From assembly GCA_005223375.1 (NCBI GenBank), contig RXOD01005618.1, positions 1 through 13,211 of the forward strand: a DNA stretch of 13,211 bases, read 5' to 3'. Shown in pieces: positions 1 through 8,035 of the stretch (positions within the stretch are counted from its first letter, which is position 1; each line of letters starts with the position of its first letter). This DNA is from Amoebophrya sp. AT5.2. Taxonomy: Eukaryota; Sar; Dinophyceae; Syndiniales; Amoebophryaceae. A program made the position numbers and the translations under genes. The notes below the pieces were generated by a model, which saw nothing but the letters and a program-made list of their open reading frames with translations, did no database searches and had not been told where the DNA came from.

Positions 1-1
1 C

Positions 2-43
2 AAGGAGCTGCTCGCGAAAGTCCACTCGCTGTGCAAGAAGTAG
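2..43 (+). CDS. Possible C-terminal fragment of a plus-strand gene entering from the left edge
   Basis: From base 2 the plus strand reads KELLAKVHSLCKK followed by TAG at 41-43. The codons are GC-ending and the peptide looks like a helical, basic C-terminus. Only 13 residues are visible, so neither the reading frame nor the gene can be confirmed. It could equally be a chance open frame at the edge of the GC-rich region. Confidence 0.22.
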   Translation, partial: KELLAKVHSLCKK

Positions 44-186
44 AAGCGGCGACCGGAGTGGCAAGGCCCAAATGGGCCAGCTGCTCCGCCCACGCAGCGC
101 GAAAGGGGCCCCGCGTGCTCGCGTCAGCTCGGGGCAGGCTGGCAAAAGCTTAGAGAAAGCATGGGCGCGCGCGGTCTCGCCCCAAC

Positions 187-435
187 GTGGCACGCAAGTA
201 CCAAAAAGCTAGCCGCGGAACGCTTCCGGAGGAGCTTTTCCGCAAGATCGGCGCCGTCCTTAATTCGATCGGCGACGTGCTGCCGTCAGCCGATTACGCG
301 GCCCGCGCGACAGCTGAAGCCCGCGCGATTGCGTCGCGGAAGATTGCGGGCGGCAGTTTCGTTTTTCCCCCAACACTGTCGCGGGCGCGTCTTTTCGTCG
401 TCAGAGCCCGACTCCTAGCGTCCGCGAGTCGATAG
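187..435 (+). CDS. Coding-looking plus-strand fragment, unknown product
   Basis: An open frame that can be read from a GTG at 187 to a stop at 435. Its first 55 or so residues look protein-like (for example LPEELFRKIGAVLNSIGD, then an Ala-rich helical stretch ending near IASRKIAGG at about base 350). After that the translation becomes Arg/Ser-rich and less convincing, so an exon may end near 350 where the sequence turns T-rich (GTTTCGTTTTTC). No ATG start is visible, so it would be an internal exon or a decayed gene piece. I do not recognise the family. The surrounding bases are GC-rich in all frames, which inflates open frames by chance. Confidence 0.25.
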   Translation: MARKYQKASRGTLPEELFRKIGAVLNSIGDVLPSADYAARATAEARAIASRKIAGGSFVFPPTLSRARLFVVRARLLASASR

Positions 436-639
436 GAAGAAACAGAAAGCAAGGAACAGAACGCCTGGATTCGTACTGCGGGGTCCAATAAGCCAAAGGA
501 AGCCCCTGAAGCCGCCAGACCGCCTGGGCATTTGAGTTCGCGCCAAATGCGACCACTGCGCTGCTCCTGCCACCGCTGCGCCCGCTTCCGCTATCGCCGA
601 GCGATACGCTAGGAGCGCTCCGCCAAGAACAGCGCGCGC

Positions 640-1890
640 GGCGGGGTGCCAACGCGCTGCAAGACGGCAGGGCACGCGGCGCGACCAGGACGGGCCCGCG
701 GCTTCTCTAAAGCTGATCGCGGCGACGACGACGCAGCTCGGGCAATACTTCGCGCAGAAGATCGGGCCGGCGCGTGCGGGCGATTGGCATCAGTGTGCAC
801 AAAGCCAGGAGCCGGAGAGGCCAAGTCAATATGGAGAAGCTGGCGCACGTTCTTGCGAAGCGCGAAGAGGCCAACGCGGGCGCAGGCAGCAAGTTGCGAC
901 AGCGGCGCCAGCGAGCTGCTGGGGCGAAGAGGGGGGAGATTTACTGGAGCCGCTCGAGTTTCCGAACGCCTTGAAAATCCCAAGGAAAGCGCGCAAAGTT
1001 CCGGCCGCCGTCGCAGACGCTACAAATGGCGCGCAGCTGCGCCCTGGAGGACCTTGCGAGGCAGGGGCTAAGCGAGTGGGCCCAGAGCAACGGCGGCCCC
1101 TGCCTCAGGCCCCGAGTGGCGCGGACGCCTCCAGAACGCGGCAGAAAACAACGGAAAAACAAGGCGCAAACTCGGAGCGAGCGAGGCCGTCAGGCGCTAG
1201 CCCTCGTCTTCGCAGGCGATCAATAACGCGACGCAGGAGGGCGAGGGCGAGAAGATCAAGCGAAGGCGGAGGGGACTGCTTCGAGAAGGAAGACCGGCAA
1301 GGCATGCGCTGGACGATGCTGCAGAAAATCACAGACAAGAACGCAAAGCCAAGGGCCGGCGGCGGTTGCGCAAAAGCGGCCGAGCGGAGGGACGCGAACG
1401 AGGGCGGCAAGCGCTCGCAAGCGCACCGCCCAAGCGGCCGAGGTTTTCCGGGCCGGCGCGAACAGCTTCGGCAGTGGCGCAACAGCCGAGCCCGAGAAGC
1501 ATCGAAAGAAGAAAACAAACGGAAAGAACCAAAAGCGAAGAGCGAAGAGCGGCGCCGGGCTGGGCCGCATCGCAATCGGCACCACCACCACACTCGACCG
1601 CAAGGCCGGCGGAAGGAAATGCAAAGGCAAAGGCGCGGGCGCCGCAAGCACTCGCAAAGCGAGGAGGCCAGTGACCAGAAACGCCACCGATGAGGAAACA
1701 AAAGACGACACCGGCGGAGACATTGCCGACAAGAGTGCAAGCGACAGCACTGGGCGCGGACCATGCGCAACAGCTGCGACACAATCCGAAAGCACCGGCC
1801 AACGCCTGCCGCGAAAGCGCTCGAGGGCGGAAGGCGTGCGGCCTCGGCAAGGATAGCAAGACACGCAAAGGCGGCGGCAGTATAATAAAA
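640..1890. other. GC-rich, T-depleted island on the plus strand
   Basis: From about 640 to 1890 the plus strand is rich in G, C and A but poor in T. In bases 1321-1860 I count 32 T in 540 (about 6%). The edge is sharp: from about 1880 the sequence turns AT-rich (TATAATAAAAAAGG) and then T-rich. Long open frames occur on both strands and in several frames, but a T-poor strand makes stops rare and makes any frame read as Lys/Arg/Ala/Gly/Glu/Gln-rich (or, on the minus strand, as Leu/Pro/Ser/Val/Arg-rich). I therefore call no gene. Some short plus-strand stretches do look coding, for example VNMEKLAHVLAKREEANAGA at 829-888 and LIAATTTQLGQYFAQKIGPA at 713-772, but they lie in different frames. A broken gene, or a disordered basic protein with introns, remains possible. 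Confidence 0.5.
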
Positions 1891-1940
1891 AAGGCAAGTA
1901 AAGTTGTGCTACAAGTAACTTTTTTCTTTTTGTTTCGTGG

Positions 1941-4900
1941 CTATACCTTTTTGTAGGCGTCCGCGAGGTGCTTTGTCTGTTCCTCCACGCTGCGGATCTT
2001 CCTGTAGTCCTTCAGCAGCCACGTGAGATCCGCCGTCTGCACAAAGACCGAGATCAGCTTGGTCTTCATGACCATGTCGCTCGAGCAATTCTCGACGGGC
2101 CCCGGGCACATCGCTGCACGGACGACGTTTCTGCTCTTCGCGAACTTCTCCAGGTCCTTGCCCTGCAGATACGGCGGGTCGCTCGCGTTCTTGATCTGTA
2201 GGCGTTGGCTTTTCACATGCAACTGCGTCTGCGACACAGTGACAACTTTGAATCCGGCGGCACCAGGCCGCATATACAAAGTACATTTACTAGAGCAAGT
2301 ACTCGAAGACGAAGTACTTACTAGTGCGAGTTGATGAGCAATAGTAAAACAAATTGAGACTGCGCAAACATGATATAGCAGACGCAGCGATTCGCTCTTG
2401 GGCTTTCTGGGTGGATCTATTTGCATTTTTCGCCACCAAGCTGCGGCCTCGAAGAAGCCCTTCGACCTTGGCTTGGTTAGTATGATCGCTCGAAGGTTCC
2501 TTAATATTCTTAGCGAAGCCAGAAGCCTAAGCATCAGCATAAGTGAAGCACAAGTTACGTATATTGGTGCCGCGGCTGGAAATTCAGAGAGCGCTGTGAC
2601 GTGGTACATCAGAAAATTGAAAGGGATCATCTTCTCCCCGGCCATCGCGACGAGGTTGCCGAGACCCGACACCTCGATCGTCTTGTACACATGATCCTGG
2701 AGGAGAGGGCCGCACAACTTGGTGCGGCCCTCCTGGCGGCGCAGCTCTTTCTTCAGCGGGTACCGCATTGCCTCAAGTGCGATCATATCCGCTTTGAACT
2801 CAGCGAGGGACTTGACGTAGTTCGGCATGTCCGAGATCAGGGTGAAGAGAGGCACGCCCGGTTTGCAGAGGATCGCCATGATCATGCTCGAGCGACCACG
2901 CATGCTCTCCGGTCGCACAAAGATCTGGCCCAGCGTCACCTTCTCGTCCCCCATGCCGTCCTTGTTCATTTCCAGAAAGGCGTTGGCCGCAGCTTGGCCG
3001 ACGTTGTAATCTTTGCGCCGCACCACCGACTTGGCCAGCGACTGATGGATTTGTTGTTTTTTTTTTCCCGTGCGCGAGTCTTCGTAGTGAAGTGACAGCA
3101 AGTATCAACCAGCACTGACGTTGAAAGTTACTTGAAAATCGCCAGCAGCTGCAATTCAAATTCATCCAAGACTAAGCTACTTGAATTGCCGGCTGCAGTA
3201 TCAGTCCGATCGGCATATTCTTGTTTTGCTCCATGAAACTCATCTTGCTGGCCTGGATCGCGGTAGCGCCCAGCCTGCTTTTCAGCACCGCGTTCTGACC
3301 GTAGGACTGTACCACTACCGGCGCGCGCACGCTTCCAGCCGCTGCGCTGTCGTTTCCGCTGAATCCAAGCGGCATTGCTGCACCGAAGTCCAGTCTTCGG
3401 CTCGGCTCATCCATCAAACTGCTTATGTGCCAATCATGAAGGCTGCGAGAGTCAGTGACGTGGCGAACTATCTGTGCCTCTACCTATACCACTACGCTCT
3501 ATCGTACTAAAACACAAATGCCTCCAAGTCCAAACAACGCGAACAAGCTAAGTACCTGTCGTTGTTGGTGGGCTGGAGTTCCACCACCTGCCCCTGCTCC
3601 TCCTGCTTCAAGCCGTCGCCATCAATGCGCTCGCCACACGGCCTGAGAGAGAGATAGACGTCGAGAATGGTGAGCTTTTAGATCGAAAAGAAGTCGCAGC
3701 TGCTGCTGCTGCCCGTATCAAGTTCTTTCAATTGAGCGCGAGCGTCTTCATCTTTATCTTTAATATTAATGAGAGAGTAGTATTATCCACTCGCCAACAA
3801 CAGCGGTAGTCAATAGTTCTGCTACCGCTTGGAGTCTGGGCTAGGGCTAGGGCTTCCGCGCTCCGCGCGATCCCGCTTGTTGTTCGGAGCATCGTCGGCG
3901 TCATCCGGATCCGCCTGCGACGCTGCCGCACTGATGGCCGCTTCTAAGTCCTGGTCCGCTGCTGATCCTTCCATGTCACCTTCCCCCGAGGCTTCGCAAT
4001 CCGTGTCCTGTTGTAGTTCGCCGAGATGGAGAAATCGACAGCGATAGGCCATCTGAGTCTGTAGATGATTATATTTTAGTTTTACTGCTAGTCCTCGCGC
4101 CCCCACGCACTAACGCAGCGAATTGTAAAGCCGAGACGTCGAATGGCGAACCTGCTGGGCGGGGGAGTTGACGTCGAGTTCCTTCTTGGTCGTGTCCGTG
4201 GTGCTGGTGCTGGTGGGCTTACCTGCCTCCAGCGCCACCATCTTCTTCGGCTTCGTCGGCTGCAAGCCCCGCCACGCCCGCATTCGTTCGCGGTATTCCG
4301 GCACCACTTCCGGAAACTTGGCCCGCTCGTCCTGAGATATCGTAGAAGCTGTAGTAGATTTAATAAATTCCTCTTATTTAGATTATGCAATGAGCAATGA
4401 GGTATGTATCTGACAAGTCCTTTATTATATATTTAGACTTACGCTTACTGTACCTCCGTCAACTTCACGTAGAAGCGTGCCTCCATGTCTGCCCCTTCGA
4501 CCGGCTGCACCAACGTGATTGCGGTTTGGACCACCGCGAATTTCATGTATCCCGACGTCAATATGATCTGTTTTGAAATGTAGGTGAAGCACAAGCAAAA
4601 TTCGCCAGCAGATCTTCACGCAAAGTTCAACAAACAAAATTTACTAGCCAGTCTACATCAATACGGCCCGGCGCAATGGCTCAAGCACTTTCTATGCCAC
4701 ACCAATGCACTCATGGTGGTTTGATTAGATTCTGACAATGGTGGCGGTGCTGCTCCAACCAACCTGGGGCACGGCGATCAAGAACCTGTCAGCCCGGCCA
4801 CGGTTCAGGGATTATTAGTTGAGATCCGTGCAGCTATTAATGCCAAAGAGGCAACTCTATCGCAATTAAGTACCTGCCTGGCGTTCTGAAAGATGTCCTT

Positions 4901-5794
4901 TGACTCGCACTCGATTTTCGCGCCCAATGTTCCGGCGCACATTTTCGCCGCCATGCCTCGCAGCTCCGGCTTCACGGCCAGAGGATGCATCCGGACGCTG
5001 AGCATCAGAGCGCTCCAGCGGTCCAACAGCAGGCGGGTGCTCGTGGCGTTCAGGCATTTGTAGACGAACCAGTCCTGTTGAACAATGCGCGCGTTTTCTG
5101 CAATTGAACGTAAGCAGACGTAAGTTTGTTGGATGTGCTGGGTATCGAGTTGAAACAAGCATGGGCTTCAAGTTCAACACCCATAAACACGACCGACGTG
5201 AAAAACTGCCACAATACCACGACTGCGCACCACTGTCGCAAATCGCCAAACGTGTCCTGCTTGTCGTTGATCGCGAAGGCAACGTCGGAGCAGGTAGCAC
5301 GGGTGCAGCAAAACAAGACGATGTCTGTGGTCGTTGTGAAAAAGAAATAAACTGCGTTGCCGTATCTATTGCGCAACAACTCTACGAATCAATAGCAAGC
5401 GGACGTAACTCTAACTAAGTAGCAAAACTATCGCGATTGTGCAAATGCAAGTACAGTCGTAGGCCAAGCTCAGCGCGCGCAGCGACTCCTCCTCCGGTGT
5501 AGTTCCCTTGATGCAGCTGCTCACGCACTTTTGCAAATCCATTTCGCTGACGTCCAACAGATCGGCCGCCATCCTCATTTTCCACTCGAACGACGCGCCA
5601 TCTTCGTCGTAGGCCCCGATACGGAGCAAGGCCAAGACCTTGAGCGCTAGTATGTCCAGCCTTCCCTCGTGCGGCTGTTTGAGGAGCGTGTACAGATCCA
5701 TGCCGTTGTACCGCAACGCCTGGATTGCGTGCCAGGAGTACGGCGGGCGCTGCGCCTTTGCGGCCGCGCCACCTTTGATGAACTGAGACAACAT
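1941..5794 (-). CDS. Ten-exon gene for an unrecognised protein of about 763 residues
   Basis: Exons on the minus strand are 5794-5455, 5324-5181, 5097-4874, 4567-4454, 4331-4152, 4052-3826, 3642-3556, 3418-3181, 3041-2559 and 2195-1941. All introns start GT and end AG, phases agree at every junction, and the summed length is 2292 bases, ending in TAG at 1941-1943. Residues 145-161 (WCAVVVLWQFFTSVVFM) are hydrophobic and could be one membrane segment. Residues about 353-391 are acidic and Ala-rich, followed by a basic Ser/Pro tract (RGSPSPSPDSKR). The last 240 residues read as a folded domain. I recognise no family or catalytic motif. Weakest points: the start ATG at 5794 (the exon may begin at an acceptor at 5810, so exons may lie upstream), the exon 2 donor at 5180, and the exon 9 donor at 2558. 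The frame stays open through that last intron, so retention or another donor (GTAAGT near 2326) is possible. Confidence 0.68.
2196..2558 (-). other. Probable last intron of the ten-exon gene, boundaries uncertain at the donor
   Basis: The acceptor (CGCCTACAG, ending at 2196) is good and the following exon starts in phase 0. Phase-0 donors exist at 2558 (GTAACT) and near 2326 (GTAAGT). Sequence between 2560 and 2270 is richer in A/T and in A- or T-ending codons than the exons. It contains two AGTACT palindromes within a larger imperfect inverted repeat (about 2290-2327, ACTAG...CTAGT). The frame is open throughout, so it may be retained. Confidence 0.45.
3643..3825 (-). other. Intron 6 of the ten-exon gene, joining two halves that look like separate genes
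   Basis: The upstream exon seems to end in a stop (AAGCGGTAG), but GTAGCA is a donor in phase 2. The acceptor at 3643-3644 is preceded by a CT-rich tract (CTCTCTCTCAG on the minus strand) and the next exon opens in phase 2, giving an Arg codon across the junction. This junction merges what would otherwise be called two genes, so it is the key point to test by transcript data. Confidence 0.6.
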
Positions 5795-5810
5795 TTTGTA
5801 CTTGGCGTTT

Positions 5811-6335
5811 CTGGAGAGCAGAAAGCGCAAAATGAACTACAGGTCTATCTGCTTTTGCGGAGCGAAAGCTTTTCTTTGCGAGAGACCTTAGAGTAAAAGG
5901 AAGAAGCGAGGATATTGCTATGATTTGATTGTCGTCATGTGGTTTGGGTATGGGTCTCTGCAATGATGATAAAATAGAAGCGACTTCTTGCTGGGCCACA
6001 GCCTGAACAACACTACCAACATTCTGGCAGCGTGAAGTGCCAACTTCGCTCTCAGCTCGCTTACCAGCGCCAGCGCCACGCAGAAAAGCACTGGCTATAC
6101 GCTTCACCTTGTGCCAACCGTTGGCCTGGCTCGTGGTCTAGAATTGTCAACGGTTTCTCTCAAGTCAGTCTCGCTCGTGGTGTCGCCTTCCCAAGAGATC
6201 TAGAGAACAGCCAGCCGATAAAGAGAAAGCAGATGATGAGAAGAGGTGATGACCGCGCGAACCGTGCTTAGGTATGCAGCGGTGCCGGTAGTTCCAGCAT
6301 CGTGATTGCGGTATTCTTGGTCGCGCATCAGCGTC
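5811..6335. other. Region upstream of the ten-exon gene, no firm gene
   Basis: On the minus strand the acceptor CTCTCCAG lies at 5811-5818, just before the first exon I accept, so transcription probably starts further right. A minus-strand frame open from about 6107 to 5880 (RIASAFLRGAGAGKRAESEV...) could be a 5' exon: a phase-2 donor AG|GTCTCT near 5888 would fit the next exon. It lacks an ATG, and its codons are more A/T-ending than the accepted exons, so I leave it uncalled. No promoter element could be recognised. Confidence 0.3.
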
Positions 6336-6495
6336 CGACTTTTCACGTCCATGAGGCTATGGGGTAAGCGAGCGAATCACTTTTGCCAGTATAAGGTCAT
6401 GGAATGCAGCCGCACACTTCAAGAGCCGACTTTTCACCTCCATCATACTTATGGCGGAGCGAGCGAATCACTTTAGCCAGTATAGTATATGGACG
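6335..6495 (+). repeat. Two-copy 91-base direct repeat
   Basis: CCGACTTTTCAC starts at 6335 and again at 6426, and GCGAGCGAATCACTTT starts at 6368 and 6459, so the period is 91 bases. The best core (6368-6393 versus 6459-6484) is 26 bases with one mismatch. The units belong to the degenerate family described for 6444-7223. Confidence 0.75.
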
Positions 6496-6552
6496 CTGTT
6501 TTTTTCCCCGATAAGTATATGAACGCTCTGCTTCGCCTTCCTCTTGATTCTA

Positions 6553-6690
6553 ACTCAAAAAGTCAACACTTTTCGGTCACCTTCGCGAGCCACTTTTGTG
6601 TGCCCAAAAGCTGACATTTTTGGTACCCGAAACCCGTAAGTATGCGCGATTTTAAGCCCTCACCATTTGGCCTCAAAAGTCTGACACTTT
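6553..6690. repeat. Three spaced copies of a short AAAAG..GACA..TTTT motif
   Basis: AAAAAGTCAACACTTTT near 6557, AAAAGCTGACATTTTT near 6607 and AAAAGTCTGACACTTTT near 6674 share a short partly palindromic core. They lie inside the 780-base segment, in AT-richer DNA. A regulatory role is possible but not shown. Confidence 0.4.
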
Positions 6691-6766
6691 TCTTGCATTT
6701 TTTTGGCGTTTTCTTGTCCTCTCGAGTCGATTGCTCTGAGTGAAGATCCTCGTGACTGCTGAGCGA

Positions 6767-6834
6767 GTTCAGGACGTTCCCCCTCGTGTTGAGCTAGTTC
6801 TGTTGCGGAGCCGTTCAGGACGCTCCCCCTCGTG
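6767..6834 (+). repeat. 22-base direct repeat, two copies
   Basis: GTTCAGGACGTTCCCCCTCG at 6767 recurs at 6813, with one T/C difference over 22 bases and a period of 46. It lies within the inverted-repeat segment and is not part of a gene I can support. Confidence 0.7.
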
Positions 6835-6842
6835 CTCCCCCG

Positions 6843-7193
6843 GTGCAGGCTCCGGCTCGGGCTCGGGCTGATCGGCGCGAGCACGTTCATCGGCCCGACG
6901 CTGAATTCCCCTTCCTGCAGCCCACATCCAAAACCGATAACTTTCTGAGTTACCTCGCCAATTTTGCGCAGCGGGATAGTCTGCGAGAGAAAAGCGGCAC
7001 GAGCGGAACGAACGATCGGCCGCGGAACGAGCAGATCCCGAACTCATCTTTCTGCAAGTGCAACTTCAAATCAATAGCAGCTTCAAAGGGCAACTTCAAT
7101 AGCACCTTCAATAGCACCTTCAATAGCAACTTCCTTAGCAGCTTGACTCATTGTTCCGGAACTTCAGGAGGCATCAGCATAGCGTGCGGCTAA
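6843..7193 (+). CDS. Plus-strand open frame inside the inverted-repeat segment, unknown product
   Basis: A frame of up to 116 codons, open from 6843 to a stop at 7191-7193. It lacks an ATG near its 5' end. The C-terminal part is Asn/Ser/Thr/Phe-rich (SKGNFNSTFNSTFNSNF) because it translates the 12-base minisatellite. No family recognised. It may be only the chance reading of a repeat element. Confidence 0.18.
   Translation: MQAPARARADRREHVHRPDAEFPFLQPTSKTDNFLSYLANFAQRDSLREKSGTSGTNDRPRNEQIPNSSFCKCNFKSIAASKGNFNSTFNSTFNSNFLSSLTHCSGTSGGISIACG
7092..7139 (+). repeat. 12-base minisatellite, four units
   Basis: Units are AACTTCAATAGC, ACCTTCAATAGC (twice) and AACTTCCTTAGC. Degenerate related sequence extends left to about 7062. 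The period is a multiple of three, so the frame is kept and gives NFNSTFNSTFNS in the overlapping plus-strand frame. Confidence 0.8.
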
Positions 7194-7290
7194 AAGTGAT
7201 TCGCTCGCTCCGCCGTAAGTATGTAGCCTCACGGAGGCAACAAAGTGCAGCAGCATAGCATGGGGCTAAAAGTGGTTATCGCTGGTGCTT
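7172..7290 (-). repeat. Two minus-oriented copies of the GCGAATCACTTTT repeat family
   Basis: CAGCATAGC at 7174 and at 7251 are each followed by GGCTAAAAGTG and then by GATTCGCTCGCTC (7198) or GTTATCGCTGG (7275). These are the reverse complement of the plus-oriented copies at 6368, 6459, 7551 and 7626. The first copy forms the right arm of the 780-base segment. Confidence 0.6.
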
Positions 7291-7519
7291 CTGCTGATCT
7301 CCTTTGGGCTGTAGTGCCCAAAGTTCTGCGCGGAAAGTCGGACGGGTATCAGAAGACGCCCCGGGGGATGAACGCAAGCGCGACCTGGGACATTACGAGA
7401 GGCAGTGGAGCAGCTCTCATTTGGTAGTGGTAAGTGACCTACTTGCATTAAGAAAGCGCTGTGCCTATGCAGTGCGAGGATTCCTTCTACATAATCAGGC
7501 GGCATTAAGTACTTACTTT

Positions 7520-7672
7520 TTGGCCCCATGCTACGCTGATCTACTGCTGAGCGAATAACTTTTCCCCATGCTACGGCGATCTACTGCTGATCTGCTATTT
7601 TAGCCTCCACGATACGGGCGCGGTGCGAACGAATCACTTTTCGCCCGGCGCTACGCTAATCTACTCTTTTCC
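7520..7672 (+). repeat. Plus-oriented copies of the same repeat family, with an internal 40-base duplication
   Basis: CCCCATGCTACGCTGATCTA at 7524 recurs at 7564 with two changes over 27 bases. Each is linked to a GAGCGAATAACTTTT or GCGAACGAATCACTTTT core (7549 and 7624). This extends the repeat cluster about 450 bases beyond the 780-base segment. Confidence 0.6.
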
Positions 7673-8035
7673 CTCAACAAGACACGCGCGCCACGAGCAA
7701 ATCCTTTTTGCGCCAGTTCGTTGTATCGTACGTCGCCGCACTTTTCGCTGATCAACCACAAGCGGCTCCCGGCGAGCGCGACCGACTACAGACGCATGAC
7801 CGAAAGCCGCCCCCACTCTTTTTCTGCTTGTATGCATAAGGTCGGCAGCACCTTGCTCAGCCTCGTAAATATTTCGCGGAACTTAAAGATGTGTCCGTCT
7901 GTTCATCCCATCGACTGTCGCCTCCGTTCGTGTCCTTGTAATCGCGGCCGAGGCTGCGCCAAGAATGACTGTTCGAAGAGATCGCGAGCTACGTGCGTTT
8001 CCGACTGCGATCAGGACGAGAAGAAGACTCAGTGA
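7670..8035 (+). CDS. Cysteine-rich plus-strand open frame, unknown product
   Basis: The frame runs from about 7680 to TGA at 8033-8035. In-frame ATGs occur at 7796, 7831 and 7889. The C-terminal 46 residues hold eight cysteines, with spacing C-x7-C-x4-C-x-C-x5-C-x4-C-x7-C-x3-C (including SCPCNRGRGCAKNDC), then an Asp/Lys tail. This resembles small metal-binding, CXC-like cysteine clusters, some of which occur in transposon proteins, but the spacing fits no family I can name. Codon use is moderately GC-ending. It lies directly beyond the repeat cluster and could be a gene carried with it, or an exon of a plus-strand gene with its start upstream. Confidence 0.35.
   Translation, partial: SLNKTRAPRANPFCASSLYRTSPHFSLINHKRLPASATDYRRMTESRPHSFSACMHKVGSTLLSLVNISRNLKMCPSVHPIDCRLRSCPCNRGRGCAKNDCSKRSRATCVSDCDQDEKKTQ

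Larger units (their letters stand above)
6444..7223. mobile_element. 780-base segment bounded by a 31-base inverted repeat, possible fold-back or MITE-like element
   Basis: Bases 6444-6474 (starting CATACTTATGGCGGAGCGAG) match the reverse complement of 7193-7223 at 30 of 31 positions. The segment contains a plus-strand open frame (about 6843-7193), a 22-base direct repeat and a 12-base minisatellite, but no transposase that I recognise. Further degenerate copies of the arm lie outside on both sides (6368, 7255, 7551, 7626), in both orientations. This could therefore be a cluster of a short dispersed repeat rather than one element. No target-site duplication is obvious. Confidence 0.45.

Noticed and set aside
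971..1693. 240-codon plus-strand open frame, Arg/Lys-rich, with HHHH run
   Set aside because: Explained by T depletion (stops need T). It has no ATG at its start, and overlapping frames are equally open.
1256..1897. Long minus-strand open frame of 213 codons, hydrophobic
   Set aside because: It is the complement of the T-poor strand. Lack of A on the minus strand removes stop codons, and two other minus-strand frames are also open over the same bases.
2905..3041. Possible EF-hand in NKDGMGDEKVTL of exon 9
   Set aside because: Acidic residues do not fall at loop positions 1, 3, 5 and 12, and there is no Glu at position 12.
2601..3095. Plus-strand open frame of 164 codons
   Set aside because: Antisense shadow of exon 9 of the ten-exon gene; Arg/His-rich translation typical of the reverse of GC-ending codons.
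4088..4390. Minus-strand frame rich in Arg/Trp/Pro
   Set aside because: Out-of-frame shadow of exon 5.
4866..5300. Minus-strand open frame of 144 codons in another frame
   Set aside because: Shadow across exons 2 and 3. The accepted frames have clean splice sites and compatible phases.
6658..6676. CACCATTTGGCCTCAAAAG resembles the dinoflagellate spliced leader
   Set aside because: Several mismatches and indels against the known leader (CCATTTTGGCTCAAG core), no donor GT right after it and no Sm-site context. Treated as chance.
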